A stretch of DNA of 64,000 nt. Source: JAICJC01 sp963709425. Lineage in GTDB: Bacteria; Actinomycetota; Thermoleophilia; Gaiellales; JAICJC01. The stretch spans positions 1 through 64,000 of the forward strand of contig CAVPWG010000001.1 in the NCBI GenBank assembly GCA_963709425.1, given 5' to 3'. Position numbers and translations under genes: made by a program. The notes under the pieces are model-generated. The model had not been told where the DNA came from. It did not search any database and saw only the letters and a program-made list of their open reading frames with translations. Position 1 is the stretch's first letter, and the number at the start of each line of letters is the position of its first letter. Positions 34,647 to 43,376 of the stretch are shown in pieces.

Positions 34647-36497
34647 TCAGACCTCGATTTCCACGATCTTCTTGAGCCACAGCGAGCCGACCGCGATCAT
34701 GCAGCACGCTGCCGCGATCATGAGCCGCCCGACTGTGCTGTCGAGGAAGCTCGAGATGTAGAACGGCGAGACGAGCATCAGGATCCCGCCGAGGGCGAAG
34801 GGGGCGACCGTCAGGATCCCGCGCGTCATCCGCCCCTGGGCTGTGAGCGTGTACACCTGGGCACGCAGCCGGTACCGCTGACGGACGGTCTCGGCGACGA
34901 TGTCGAACATCTCCGCCATGTTCCCGCCCACCTGGTGCTGGACGCGGGCGACCAGCGAGATCCACTGGAGATCGCGGAGCGCGACCCGGTGGGTCAGGTC
35001 GTCGATGGCGTCCTCGACCGGGATGCCGAGCCGGGTCTGGCGCACGACCTCGCGCCATTCCGCGGTCGTGCGGTCGTCGGCCTCGTCGGCCACATGGTCC
35101 ACCGCCTGAAGCAGTGAGTGGCCGGCCCTGAGCGACGACGCCAACACCGTAAGGGCGTCCGGCAATGTCGAGTCGAAGTGCCGGTACCACTCCGACGCGC
35201 GGCGCGTGACGAACGCCCACGCGCCGATGGCGCCAAGGACCGGACCGGCCGGGATCGCCAAAGGCTGGCCGGCGGCGAGACCCACGGCGACCATGAGAGC
35301 TGTTCCGGCGGCCATCGCCACGAGCAGGATCTGCAGCGGGCCACGGCCGAACTGGGCCCTATCGACGTCCGCCGCATACCGCGCCCACACGTTCGACGGC
35401 CTCGGCCGCGGACCGCTGCGCCGGGGACGCACCGGCATCACGAGGAGCCGCTCGGCGGGCGTGGTGCCGTCCAGCACGTACCCCTGCAGCCGTCGCCTGT
35501 AGTTCGCCCGCTTCGGCCGCAGCAGCATGTAGCTCGCCAGCAGGACAGTCAGCCCGACGCCGCCGGCGATCGCTGCCAGCGCCTGATCGGTCGTCCACCA
35601 TCCTCCGGGTGCTTCGTGGTGGGTACGGGCGATCGGCGGGATCGTGTACCGCTGCGTCGCCGTCAGGCCGGCGACCGAGAGCGCCACGTTGACCGGGCGG
35701 CCCGTTCCGCGCAGCTGCGAGGTGTACGAGAGGATGTACTGGCCGCCGAGTTCGCTCGCCAGCTCGCCGTAGACGCGGCGCAGCTGGCCGATCGAGCGAA
35801 CCTGGACGAACTCGCCTCCGGTCTGCTCGACGAGCTCCCGGAGGTTCTGCCGGTTGATCTCGGCTCCCGGCAGGCCGACGACGAAGACGCGTGCGTGCTC
35901 GCTTCGTGCGGCGTCCGCCGCATCGACGAGCGTGGCGGCGCTCTCGGTGTCGTCGCCGTCCGTCAGAAGCACGATCGCCCGCGACGCTCCTCGACGCTCC
36001 CCCACGCTCTGGCTCGCCATGCCCACCGCATCCCAGATGGACGTCCCGGAGGACGGCTGCACGGATGCGAGCGTCGCGTCGAACGCGTCGGCCGACGCCG
36101 ACCACCCGTGCACGAGATACGGAGTGGCGGCGAATCCAAACACCGCGACCTCCGAGCGCGCGGGCTTGTCGGCGATCAGCGTCTGCACGGCCGAGATCGC
36201 CGCGGAGAGCGGCCGGCCCTGCATGCTGTTGCTCGTATCCAGGAGGACCGCGATGCTCAGAGGGACACGGTTCCGCGCGATCGGCGTCAGATGTGCGATG
36301 ACCGGCACGCCGTTCTCGGTGACCTGCACGTCGTAGGGCCTGATGTCCGGCGAGGGCAGCTGGAGCGTGAACTGACGCTGCGGGAACGGCGCTGACGGCG
36401 AGAGCGACAGCCGCACCTGCTCCGTGCCTGCCTGCGCCGGTGCGGCGGAACCGGCGAGCCCGAGGACGAGGACAGCGATTGTGAGCGCCCGCCTCAT
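34647..36497 (-). CDS. tadB: VWA-TadB fusion: secreted von Willebrand A domain joined to Tad platform protein
   Basis: A 616-residue protein. It has a signal peptide (ALTIAVLVLGLAGSAAPAQA), a beta domain, and a von Willebrand A domain with a full MIDAS (LLDTSNSMQG, SSGTSIWDAVG, LLTDGDDTES) around residues 85-250. A membrane helix follows (ALAAIAGGVGLTVLLASYML), then the TadB F-domain (LTVLASSLRAGHSLLQAVDH, QVGGNMAEMFDIVAETVRQR) with C-terminal helices. TadB is normally about 300 residues without VWA. The VWA would lie outside the cell, so the fusion may couple pilus assembly to adhesion or stabilise the secretion complex. Its ATG overlaps the cpaF stop. Confidence 0.85.
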   Translation of the reverse strand: MRRALTIAVLVLGLAGSAAPAQAGTEQVRLSLSPSAPFPQRQFTLQLPSPDIRPYDVQVTENGVPVIAHLTPIARNRVPLSIAVLLDTSNSMQGRPLSAAISAVQTLIADKPARSEVAVFGFAATPYLVHGWSASADAFDATLASVQPSSGTSIWDAVGMASQSVGERRGASRAIVLLTDGDDTESAATLVDAADAARSEHARVFVVGLPGAEINRQNLRELVEQTGGEFVQVRSIGQLRRVYGELASELGGQYILSYTSQLRGTGRPVNVALSVAGLTATQRYTIPPIARTHHEAPGGWWTTDQALAAIAGGVGLTVLLASYMLLRPKRANYRRRLQGYVLDGTTPAERLLVMPVRPRRSGPRPRPSNVWARYAADVDRAQFGRGPLQILLVAMAAGTALMVAVGLAAGQPLAIPAGPVLGAIGAWAFVTRRASEWYRHFDSTLPDALTVLASSLRAGHSLLQAVDHVADEADDRTTAEWREVVRQTRLGIPVEDAIDDLTHRVALRDLQWISLVARVQHQVGGNMAEMFDIVAETVRQRYRLRAQVYTLTAQGRMTRGILTVAPFALGGILMLVSPFYISSFLDSTVGRLMIAAACCMIAVGSLWLKKIVEIEV

Positions 36498-37816
36498 CGG
36501 ATCGCGAAGAGATCGGCCGGCAGCTCGATGCCGCGGCGGTGGAAGTCGTCCTTGAAGGTCGGATGCAGGCCGGTCGACTCGAGCGCTCCGGCGATGCTGC
36601 CGTTGGCCGTCGTCCCGTGGACGTTGAAGATGAAGAGGTCCTGGAGCGTCACCTGGTCGCCCTCCATACGCTGCACCTCAGTGACGCGCACCACCTTGCG
36701 TGAGCCGTCGTGCAGCCGCTCCGTATGGACGATCAGGTGAAGCGCGGAGGCCACCTGTTCGCGGATCGCACGCACCGGTAGGTCGAATCCGGCCATCAAA
36801 ACCATGGTCTCGATCCGCGAGACCGCGTCTCTCGGCGAGTTGCAGTGGACGGTGGACAGCGACCCGTCGTGGCCCGTGTTCATCGCCTGGAGCATGTCGA
36901 GCGCCTCGGGGCCGCGCACCTCGCCGACGACGATCCGATCGGGACGCATGCGCAGAGCGTTCCGCAGCAGGTCGCGGATCGTCACCAGCCCCGTGCCCTC
37001 AACGTTGGCGGGCCGAGACTCCAGGCGCAGCCAGTGCCGCTGGTCGAGCTTCAGCTCGGCCGCGTCCTCGATGGTGACGATCCGTTCGTCATCCGGAATG
37101 AAGCTCGAAAGCACGTTCAGGAACGTGGTCTTGCCCGATCCGGTGCCTCCCGTGACCAGCACGTTCAACCGGGCGCGCACGCACAGGCCCAGGAACTCGC
37201 CCATCTCCGGCGAGATCGTGCCGAGGCCGATCAGGTCCGGCATGCTGAGGCGTCGTTGCGCGAACTTGCGGATCGTCATCGCCGGCCCGTTCAGCGAGAG
37301 CGGCGGGATGATCGCGTTCACGCGCGACCCGTCCGGCAGCCGCGCATCGACCATTGCGGAGGACTCGTCGACCCGGCGGCCGACCTGCGCGACGATCTTG
37401 TCCAGGATCCGGCGGAGGTGCCCTTCGCTCGCGAACTGCACGTCCGTCGGGAAGATCCGCCCCCCGCGCTCGATGAACACCTCGCGGTGGTTGTTCACCA
37501 TGATCTCGGTGACGGTCTCGTCCTTCAGGAAACGGGAGATCGGGCCGTACCCGACGACCTCGTCGGTGATCTCCCGCGCGAGGAGCTCGCGATCCGCTCT
37601 GGAGAGCGGAGTCTCCTCCTGCCCGAGCGCGGCCTCGACGATTCCCTGCAGCTGCTGTGCGATCACCTCCTCGTCAGCCTGGTTGGCGAGGAGCCCGGTG
37701 CCGAGGGTCTCGATCACGACGCGGTGGACGCGTTCGCGGACCTCGGCAAACTGATCGACGGCCTGCGCGCCGTCGGCGGCCACATATCCGTTGGAGAGGC
37801 GATCGGTGAGCGACAT
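36494..37816 (-). CDS. cpaF: Tad pilus assembly ATPase TadA/CpaF
   Basis: A 440-residue type II/IV secretion ATPase. The N-terminal helical domain includes EITDEVVGYGPISRFLKDET. The motor domain has Walker A VTGGTGSGKTTFLN (around residue 225), the Asp box IVTIEDAAELKLDQRHWLRL, Walker B RIVVGEVRGPEALDML and the His box STVHCNSPRDA. It hydrolyses ATP at the cytoplasmic face to power Flp pilus assembly. It follows cpaE by 4 bases and overlaps the VWA-TadB gene. Confidence 0.94.
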   Translation of the reverse strand: MSLTDRLSNGYVAADGAQAVDQFAEVRERVHRVVIETLGTGLLANQADEEVIAQQLQGIVEAALGQEETPLSRADRELLAREITDEVVGYGPISRFLKDETVTEIMVNNHREVFIERGGRIFPTDVQFASEGHLRRILDKIVAQVGRRVDESSAMVDARLPDGSRVNAIIPPLSLNGPAMTIRKFAQRRLSMPDLIGLGTISPEMGEFLGLCVRARLNVLVTGGTGSGKTTFLNVLSSFIPDDERIVTIEDAAELKLDQRHWLRLESRPANVEGTGLVTIRDLLRNALRMRPDRIVVGEVRGPEALDMLQAMNTGHDGSLSTVHCNSPRDAVSRIETMVLMAGFDLPVRAIREQVASALHLIVHTERLHDGSRKVVRVTEVQRMEGDQVTLQDLFIFNVHGTTANGSIAGALESTGLHPTFKDDFHRRGIELPADLFAIR

Positions 37817-37820
37817 CAGG

Positions 37821-38987
37821 TCATCCGTCCTTGGTCTGCGAGTTCGAGATGGCTGCTGCGACGCGCTCTCCGAGCGCGCGCAACGCCTTTGCGGGGCCCG
37901 CCTTCGGCGCCTCGGCGACGATCGGACGGGCTGCGTTCAGGCTCTGGGGCACCGAACGGTCCGAGGGCACGTTCACGTCCGGCGTGGTGTTGAGGATCTG
38001 CTTGACGTCGTGGGCGATCAGGCCGACCTTCGAGTCGCTGCGGTTGAGGACCGTCACGACGCGATCGCGCGGGAACCCCATCAGCGAGAGGGTCTCGAGC
38101 CCCACCTTCATGTTCTTGAGACCCGGCAGGTCCATGGTCCCGACCATCACCGCGTGCTGGGCTTGATCAATCGCGGTGATCGCCGTGGACGTGAACGCCG
38201 GTGGCGTGTCCACGACGACGACGTCGTACTCACCCCGTGCCACGTCGAGCACCTCGGTGAGACGCTCGGGTGTGACCGCGTCGGCCTGGTCGGGGCGGGC
38301 CGGAGCGAGCAGCACGTCGACGCCGTCCGCGCTGCGGCCCACGAACCCGCGGAGGCGGTCTCCGTCCAGCCGTCCCTGGGCCGCCACCAGGTCGTGGATG
38401 GTGCGGTCGGGATGCACGCCGAGCACGAGCCCGACGTCGCCGAACTGCAGGTCGAGGTCGATCAGCAGCGTCCGCCGGCCGTCTCCTGCCAGCGTCGTCG
38501 CGAGGTTCGTGGCGACGGTGGTCTTGCCGACGCCGCCCTTCGGCCCCAGCACGACGATCAGCGGCGATCGCGTCTCCTGGGCGTGGTCGGCGATGGCTGC
38601 GGTCGACACCCGTGCGACGGCCTTCTGGACGGCTGCGGCGACCACCGTGCGCTCGGCCGGCAGGATGATGATCTCGTGGGCGCCGGCCATGAGCGCCTCG
38701 CCCAGCGACCCGTTGGCCGGGCCCGGGATGGCGACGACGAGCCCCATCTCGGGCCGCGTCGTCCTGCTCTGAACCAGGAGCTCGAGGACGTCCGGGACGG
38801 TCGGAGTAAAGGCGAGCAGCACCTCGCTGTTGTCGCGTTCCGCCGCCATCAGGGCGCCGCCGAAGTCGGACAACCCCGACGCGACCAGGAGGCCGCTGTC
38901 GCCGTTCGGCATCGCGCCGTCGAGGAGCCCGCTCGGGAAGCCGCGGTGCGCCGCGATGCTGAGTCGTGTGGAGGTGGCCGCGGTCAT
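37821..38987 (-). CDS. cpaE: Tad pilus localisation ATPase CpaE/TadZ
   Basis: A 388-residue protein. The first 130 residues are a receiver-like domain without a full phosphorylation site (VLELLVQSRTTRPEMGLVVA). The rest is a MinD/ParA-type ATPase with the deviant Walker A LGPKGGVGKTTVATNLA and LLIDLDLQFGDVGLVLG, then VVVDTPPAFTSTA. CpaE/TadZ places the pilus machine in the cell. It overlaps cpaB by 4 bases. Confidence 0.9.
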   Translation of the reverse strand: MTAATSTRLSIAAHRGFPSGLLDGAMPNGDSGLLVASGLSDFGGALMAAERDNSEVLLAFTPTVPDVLELLVQSRTTRPEMGLVVAIPGPANGSLGEALMAGAHEIIILPAERTVVAAAVQKAVARVSTAAIADHAQETRSPLIVVLGPKGGVGKTTVATNLATTLAGDGRRTLLIDLDLQFGDVGLVLGVHPDRTIHDLVAAQGRLDGDRLRGFVGRSADGVDVLLAPARPDQADAVTPERLTEVLDVARGEYDVVVVDTPPAFTSTAITAIDQAQHAVMVGTMDLPGLKNMKVGLETLSLMGFPRDRVVTVLNRSDSKVGLIAHDVKQILNTTPDVNVPSDRSVPQSLNAARPIVAEAPKAGPAKALRALGERVAAAISNSQTKDG

Positions 38988-39799
38988 CGGTTCGTTCCCG
39001 TGAGCCGCAGCACCGGAACCCGTGCCTCGCCGACGCCGCGAAGGACAGCACCCACGTCCACGATCTGGTCGCCGATGTCCTGGGCGGAGCCCGGCGGGCG
39101 AAGTGCGAACCAGATGGAGCCCTTCTGCTGCGCGAACAGGATTGAGTTCACCTGCTCCGTCTCGATCGCCAGCGTGAGCGACGGGCCGTGCGCCGAGTCG
39201 GTAGGGCCGCCGGTCGTGCCGCTCGACGACTCCGGTGCGGTGAGGACGAGTGCGTTCGAGACGATCGTCCGTGTGAGCGGGATCGCCTGAGCGCCGGTCA
39301 GCGGCACACCATTCTTCCCAACCGGGAGGACGTCGAACGTCGCCACCACATCCACGTGATCGCCCGACTGGAGCTGGCCGATCATCCCTGAGGCCGGATC
39401 GACCGGGAATGCGACCGCCCGCTGGTCCGGCTGAAGCTTGACGGCGACGTTCGTGGTGTCCGAACGCTGGAACTGGTTCGTCGTCAGCTGCTCACCCGGA
39501 TAGACGTCGTTTCGCGCCACCAAGCCCTTGAGCTGGTCCGGGTCGGTGATGGCGCCGTCGGCGACGGCATCGGCGGAGACCTTGTCCTCGCGGAACATGT
39601 TGCCGTCCACGACCTGGTTCGCCGGGGTGAACTCGGGGATGGTGCGCGTGGCGACGAGCACCGTCACGTCGCCGCTCGAGCTCTTGAGGCCGGTGTCGTG
39701 GTTCTGCGTGTACACCACGACGAGCGCCGCCGCGGCGAGTGCGAGCACGATGGCGGCGCCGGCAGCGCCGAATCGTGATGTGAGTACGCGGGTCATCAT
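38984..39799 (-). CDS. cpaB: Flp pilus assembly protein CpaB
   Basis: A 271-residue exported protein with an N-terminal membrane anchor (GAAGAAIVLALAAAALVVVY) and a SAF domain (VTVLVATRTIPEFTPANQVV, LVARNDVYPGEQLTTNQF). A RcpC/CpaB domain follows (RAVAFPVDPASGMIGQLQSG, DHVDVVATFDV). In Gram-negative Tad systems CpaB works with the outer-membrane secretin. Here it probably organises the pilus at the cell wall. It lies 25 bases after the TadG-like gene. Confidence 0.88.
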   Translation of the reverse strand: MMTRVLTSRFGAAGAAIVLALAAAALVVVYTQNHDTGLKSSSGDVTVLVATRTIPEFTPANQVVDGNMFREDKVSADAVADGAITDPDQLKGLVARNDVYPGEQLTTNQFQRSDTTNVAVKLQPDQRAVAFPVDPASGMIGQLQSGDHVDVVATFDVLPVGKNGVPLTGAQAIPLTRTIVSNALVLTAPESSSGTTGGPTDSAHGPSLTLAIETEQVNSILFAQQKGSIWFALRPPGSAQDIGDQIVDVGAVLRGVGEARVPVLRLTGTNR

Positions 39800-39824
39800 G
39801 ATGGTTCCTCCGTTCGAGTGGGTG

Positions 39825-41561
39825 CTATCCGTCCCACGGCTCGAGAACGACGCTTTGGAGACAGATGCCGTTTGGCTCGTTGCAGCTGGTCGAGTACTGG
39901 TTGATGGAGCTGGGGCGATCCCAGAACACGCCGCGGACCTCGCCCTGCTGCAAGGTGCTCCCCGCCTGCCCTGACCATTCGGTGATGTAGAAGCCGCCGA
40001 AGCCGATCACGTGCGTCGTGCAGGTGCCGTTGCAGGCGGAGAACGTGAGCGGCGGCACCAGGATGAGGCTCATCCAGCGCGGATCACCGTCGGGCGGCGG
40101 ATTCGCGGCGTCCCACTGGTTCGGCGAGCTGCCGATGCGCCTCTGGAGCCCGTTGTTGACCTGGCCGGCGAAGTTCCCGGTCTGAGTATCCACCGGATCG
40201 CCGATCGCATACGGGGTGCACGAGCCGTGCTGTACCTCATCCGCCGTGTTCGGGATGCCGCCGGCGGAGTAGCAAGCGTTTGCCCCCCAGCTCGAGTTCG
40301 TGTCCAGGTCCAAGCCCTGGTAGTTGCCCGAGTTCCCCTGGGCACCACCGCCGCCAAGTTTCAACGTGATGATTCGCCCCTTCACGAGCAGCTGGAATGC
40401 GACGTTGAAGTTCACGAACCTCGCGGAGCTTTGGGCCGCGGCGGCGGGGTCGATGTAGTGCCTATCCTGGACGTACTGCTGCAGGATGTCTCCGTCGTCG
40501 CGCGCGTACGCGTGCTGGGCCGGGACGGCGGTCGTGGGTGCGTTCCCGCCGTTTCCGATCCGGACATAGATGTCCTGGCCGGCGGGCGCCTCGGTGGCGG
40601 CGCTGGTGAAGGAGGCCGACCAGGTGCCGTCGGCGGTTGTTCCCGAGACGCGCGTTGCGGTCGTGAACGCGCCGTTCCCGGGCGGGCTGCCGCCGGTCGA
40701 GAACGAGAGCCTGACCGGGCTGTTGCCGACGTTGGTCAGATGGGCGAGGACCGTGAACGACTTCGGAGTCGAGGTCGACGTGTAATAGAGGTACGGGTCG
40801 CCGAGCGGCGAGAGCGTCACGTCCTTGACACACACCGCACTCCCGGTGCAGGCGCCCCCCGAGATCGACTGGTCGCTGCCGAGATAGCCGATGTTGTTCC
40901 AGGTGATGGACTGGCCCGTCGTGTCCACGGCCTCCACCGAGACCGTCGACCCGCCCGCCGGCAGGCTGTTGACGTAGGCAGCCGAGCACCAGTACGGGTA
41001 CCCCTCGGCTGTGGGAGCGGAACATCCCGATTGGGCGAGCGGTATCTGCTGACCGGTGCGGTCGATGACGAGCTTCACCGAGTTCGGCCGCAGGTCCTCG
41101 ACCCCGAACGGCAGCAGCCCCTTGGACTTGGTCAGGTAGACCACGCGGGCCCTGGCGCGGGCGCCGACGTCCGTGTCGAGGAACCCCAGGACCTGGCCGA
41201 ACACGAACGGGACGTGCGACTCGAGCGGCTTCACGCGCACGGCGCACGCCTGGCTGCAGCCGGGCGATGTGAGGATCTCGCAGAAGCTCGTGTCGAGCTT
41301 CGAGTCGACGATCATGTTGTGCGGATCCGTGCTGTCATCGTTCTGGCGCTGGTAGTACGCCGCCGAGGAGCACGCTTGGGAGGCATGGTTGATGAGCTTC
41401 TGGGCGCCCGCCAGGGCGCCGGCGTCCGCGGCGCTCTGGAGCTGCCTGCGATGTGCCCGAAACCCGCCGGCGTCGACCGCGAGCGCCGCGATGCCTAACA
41501 GCACCGTGAGCGACAGAACGACGATGACCAGTACTCCCCCGTGTTCGCGTGCGCGCTCCAT
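39825..41561 (-). CDS. tadG: TadG-like pilus-associated protein
   Basis: A 578-residue protein. The N-terminus (HGGVLVIVVLSLTVLLGIAA, LAVDAGGFRAHRRQLQSAAD, AGALAGAQ) is the TadG/Flp-associated anchor. The long extracellular part has many Cys, Gly, Ser and Thr residues (SCSAPTAEGYPYWCSAAYVN, NACYSAGGIPNTADEVQHGS) and beta-sandwich character (FTVLAHLTNVGNSPVRLSFS). It has no known catalytic domain and is probably a minor pilus or surface component. It overlaps the TadE stop by one base. Confidence 0.82.
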   Translation of the reverse strand: MERAREHGGVLVIVVLSLTVLLGIAALAVDAGGFRAHRRQLQSAADAGALAGAQKLINHASQACSSAAYYQRQNDDSTDPHNMIVDSKLDTSFCEILTSPGCSQACAVRVKPLESHVPFVFGQVLGFLDTDVGARARARVVYLTKSKGLLPFGVEDLRPNSVKLVIDRTGQQIPLAQSGCSAPTAEGYPYWCSAAYVNSLPAGGSTVSVEAVDTTGQSITWNNIGYLGSDQSISGGACTGSAVCVKDVTLSPLGDPYLYYTSTSTPKSFTVLAHLTNVGNSPVRLSFSTGGSPPGNGAFTTATRVSGTTADGTWSASFTSAATEAPAGQDIYVRIGNGGNAPTTAVPAQHAYARDDGDILQQYVQDRHYIDPAAAAQSSARFVNFNVAFQLLVKGRIITLKLGGGGAQGNSGNYQGLDLDTNSSWGANACYSAGGIPNTADEVQHGSCTPYAIGDPVDTQTGNFAGQVNNGLQRRIGSSPNQWDAANPPPDGDPRWMSLILVPPLTFSACNGTCTTHVIGFGGFYITEWSGQAGSTLQQGEVRGVFWDRPSSINQYSTSCNEPNGICLQSVVLEPWDG

Positions 41562-42025
41562 CAGCAGAAGTTGGTCGGTGGGCCTTCGAGCGTCATCGTC
41601 GCGTTCGACGAGAGGTTCATGGAGCCGCCGAACACATCGCCGATCAGGGGCGTGACGAACGAGTGGACGTACGTGACATGAGCGATCACCTTGTCGCCCA
41701 CGTTGTAGGCGCCGGCCGCGTTGCCGCTCGCGGGGTCGGTCTGGCAGGTGAAGGTGAGCGTGCTGCCCGCCGGCGCGTCGGCGAGCAACGTCCTGCCCGA
41801 GACGTCGTTCACCGCCGCCAGGCGGGCGGCCTCGCGGGCGTCGTGGACGACGGTGACCTTGTCGAACATCACGAGGCCGAGTTCGATGATCCCAAAGAGC
41901 ACGAGCAGCAGGGGCAGGAGGACGACGGTGAACTCGACGATGCTCTGCCCCCGCTCGCGTCCACGATGCTCGGAACGAGGTCGGCGATGGCCCCGATCAA
42001 GGAGTTGACATTTCCGGCCCCTCAT
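41561..42025 (-). CDS. tadE: TadE-like pseudopilin
   Basis: A 154-residue protein with the TadE signature RGQSIVEFTVVLLPLLLVLF (prepilin-like Gly, with Glu at +5) and one long membrane helix (GIIELGLVMFDKVTVVHDAR). A beta-rich domain with two Cys follows. It is a minor pseudopilin processed by the prepilin peptidase and needed for Flp assembly. The ATG at 42025 overlaps the upstream stop as TAATG; the frame is open further, but only this start is coupled. Confidence 0.85.
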   Translation of the reverse strand: MRGRKCQLLDRGHRRPRSEHRGRERGQSIVEFTVVLLPLLLVLFGIIELGLVMFDKVTVVHDAREAARLAAVNDVSGRTLLADAPAGSTLTFTCQTDPASGNAAGAYNVGDKVIAHVTYVHSFVTPLIGDVFGGSMNLSSNATMTLEGPPTNFC

Positions 42026-42432
42026 TACCGCTCCACGACCAGTCGCAGCGGGGAGGCTGAGGCCAGAGCCACGAGCCCCGAGATGCTCGAGTCCTTGAGG
42101 GGGACGGACCTCTGGGCCCGGATGTCGTGCATCCAGGCCTCGCCTCCGTCGGCCACGAAGACCAGCACAGGCTGACTGCTCAGGAACCGGCTGACGATCA
42201 GTGGACGGACTCGCGACTCGTCGAGGTACGTGACGTCGACGACGACCATGTCGGCGTCGAACTCCTCCACCGCCCGGTCGAACGATGCACCGGGAAACGG
42301 CACTGAGAGCACGTCGGCCGTCTCGCGGAGAGCCGGCTCGAGCGCGTCCAGTGACAGCGGAGGTAGCCCGACGAGAAGGACACGCCGGTGGTTGGCCCCG
42401 GAGCGGGTTCGTCGAGCTGGGCGCAATCGCAT
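42025..42432 (-). CDS. receiver-like protein leading the Tad operon
   Basis: A 135-residue protein with a response-regulator-like alpha/beta fold: HRRVLLVGLPPLSLDALEPA, ADMVVVDVTYLDESRVRPLI, QPVLVFVADGG. It resembles the N-terminal receiver-like part of CpaE. The acidic pocket of true receivers is absent at the N-terminus, so phosphorylation is doubtful. It overlaps tadE by one base, so it belongs to the pilus operon. Confidence 0.6.
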   Translation of the reverse strand: MRLRPARRTRSGANHRRVLLVGLPPLSLDALEPALRETADVLSVPFPGASFDRAVEEFDADMVVVDVTYLDESRVRPLIVSRFLSSQPVLVFVADGGEAWMHDIRAQRSVPLKDSSISGLVALASASPLRLVVER

Positions 42433-42604
42433 GTGCCGAGTGTGCGCGGGGCGTCGTGCCGCCGATATCGCACACCTGACGGGTTATCCGGGTGAACTTC
42501 TCTCACCCATCCGGGTTCCCCCACGCGTCGATCCCGGCTGCGCTCACGCCAGGGTGGGCGAAACCCCTCCCCTTGCGGTGCGGCTCCCCCGAACGGAGAG
42601 GCCG

Positions 42605-43276
42605 TCAGCGCTCGACGGCGGTCAGCTGATGGTATCGGGCCGCGGCGGCCGTGCGGCTCGGCGCCTCGAGCTTGGCGAGGATGTTCGAGACGTGCGTGCG
42701 CACGGTCTCCACCGAGATCGACAGCTCCATGGCGACGCTTCGGTTGGTATGTCCTCGCGCCACGCACGCGAGCACGTCGAGCTCCCGGCGCGTGAGGCGC
42801 CGCTCCGACGGCAGGATCGCCGGGAGCGCCATCCTGTCGGCATCGGCACGGAACCGCTGCACGAGAAACGTCGTCATCGCTCTGGAGATCGGCGTCTCAC
42901 CACGGACGCTCGCAGCGATGGCCCCTGCCCAGGCCGACGAGGGAAGATCCTTCGTGAGGTAGCCCGCCGCCCCCAGTCGAAGCGCGGCGAAAAGATCGTC
43001 AGGAGTACCCTCCACGCCGACGGCGATCGCGATCATGCCGGCGGCCCCGGCAGCCGCGAGCACATCGGCGGCGGCGTCGGGCTTCGGCGGAAGGTGCATA
43101 TCGACGAGAACGACCGCAGCCCGGCCGGAATGCACGATGCTGATCGCTGCCGCGCGGTCGCCGACTTCGGCGATCACATGCAGCCCGTGGCGCGCGAGCG
43201 AACGCGCGATCCCGACCCGCGAGATCTCGCTCGCGTCACAGACAGCCACTGTGATCGGCGCTGGAGTACGGTTCAC
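42605..43276 (-). CDS. NarL/FixJ-family response regulator
   Basis: A 223-residue regulator. The receiver domain (VAVCDASEISRVGIARSLAR, AAVVLVDMHLPPKPDAAADV, AALRLGAAGYLTKDLP) has the phosphoacceptor Asp and switch Lys. The C-terminal LuxR-type helix-turn-helix is LTRRELDVLACVARGHTNRS, VAMELSISVETVRTHVSNIL. It lies directly upstream of the Tad operon (172-base gap) on the same strand and is the obvious candidate for its control. No cognate kinase is adjacent. Confidence 0.88.
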   Translation of the reverse strand: MNRTPAPITVAVCDASEISRVGIARSLARHGLHVIAEVGDRAAAISIVHSGRAAVVLVDMHLPPKPDAAADVLAAAGAAGMIAIAVGVEGTPDDLFAALRLGAAGYLTKDLPSSAWAGAIAASVRGETPISRAMTTFLVQRFRADADRMALPAILPSERRLTRRELDVLACVARGHTNRSVAMELSISVETVRTHVSNILAKLEAPSRTAAAARYHQLTAVER

Positions 43277-43376
43277 CGGTCGGCGCTTGCCCTTCCAGGA
43301 AATGGTTTGCCCTTCTGTCGAATCTACGCGCCGCCCGCACGCCGGTCAACCGCAGGTTCTCGGGGCGCCGGTGCGG

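Noticed and set aside
42026..42475. Extended start of the TadE frame
   Set aside because: The extension overlaps the receiver-like gene; the TAATG-coupled ATG at 42025 explains translation.
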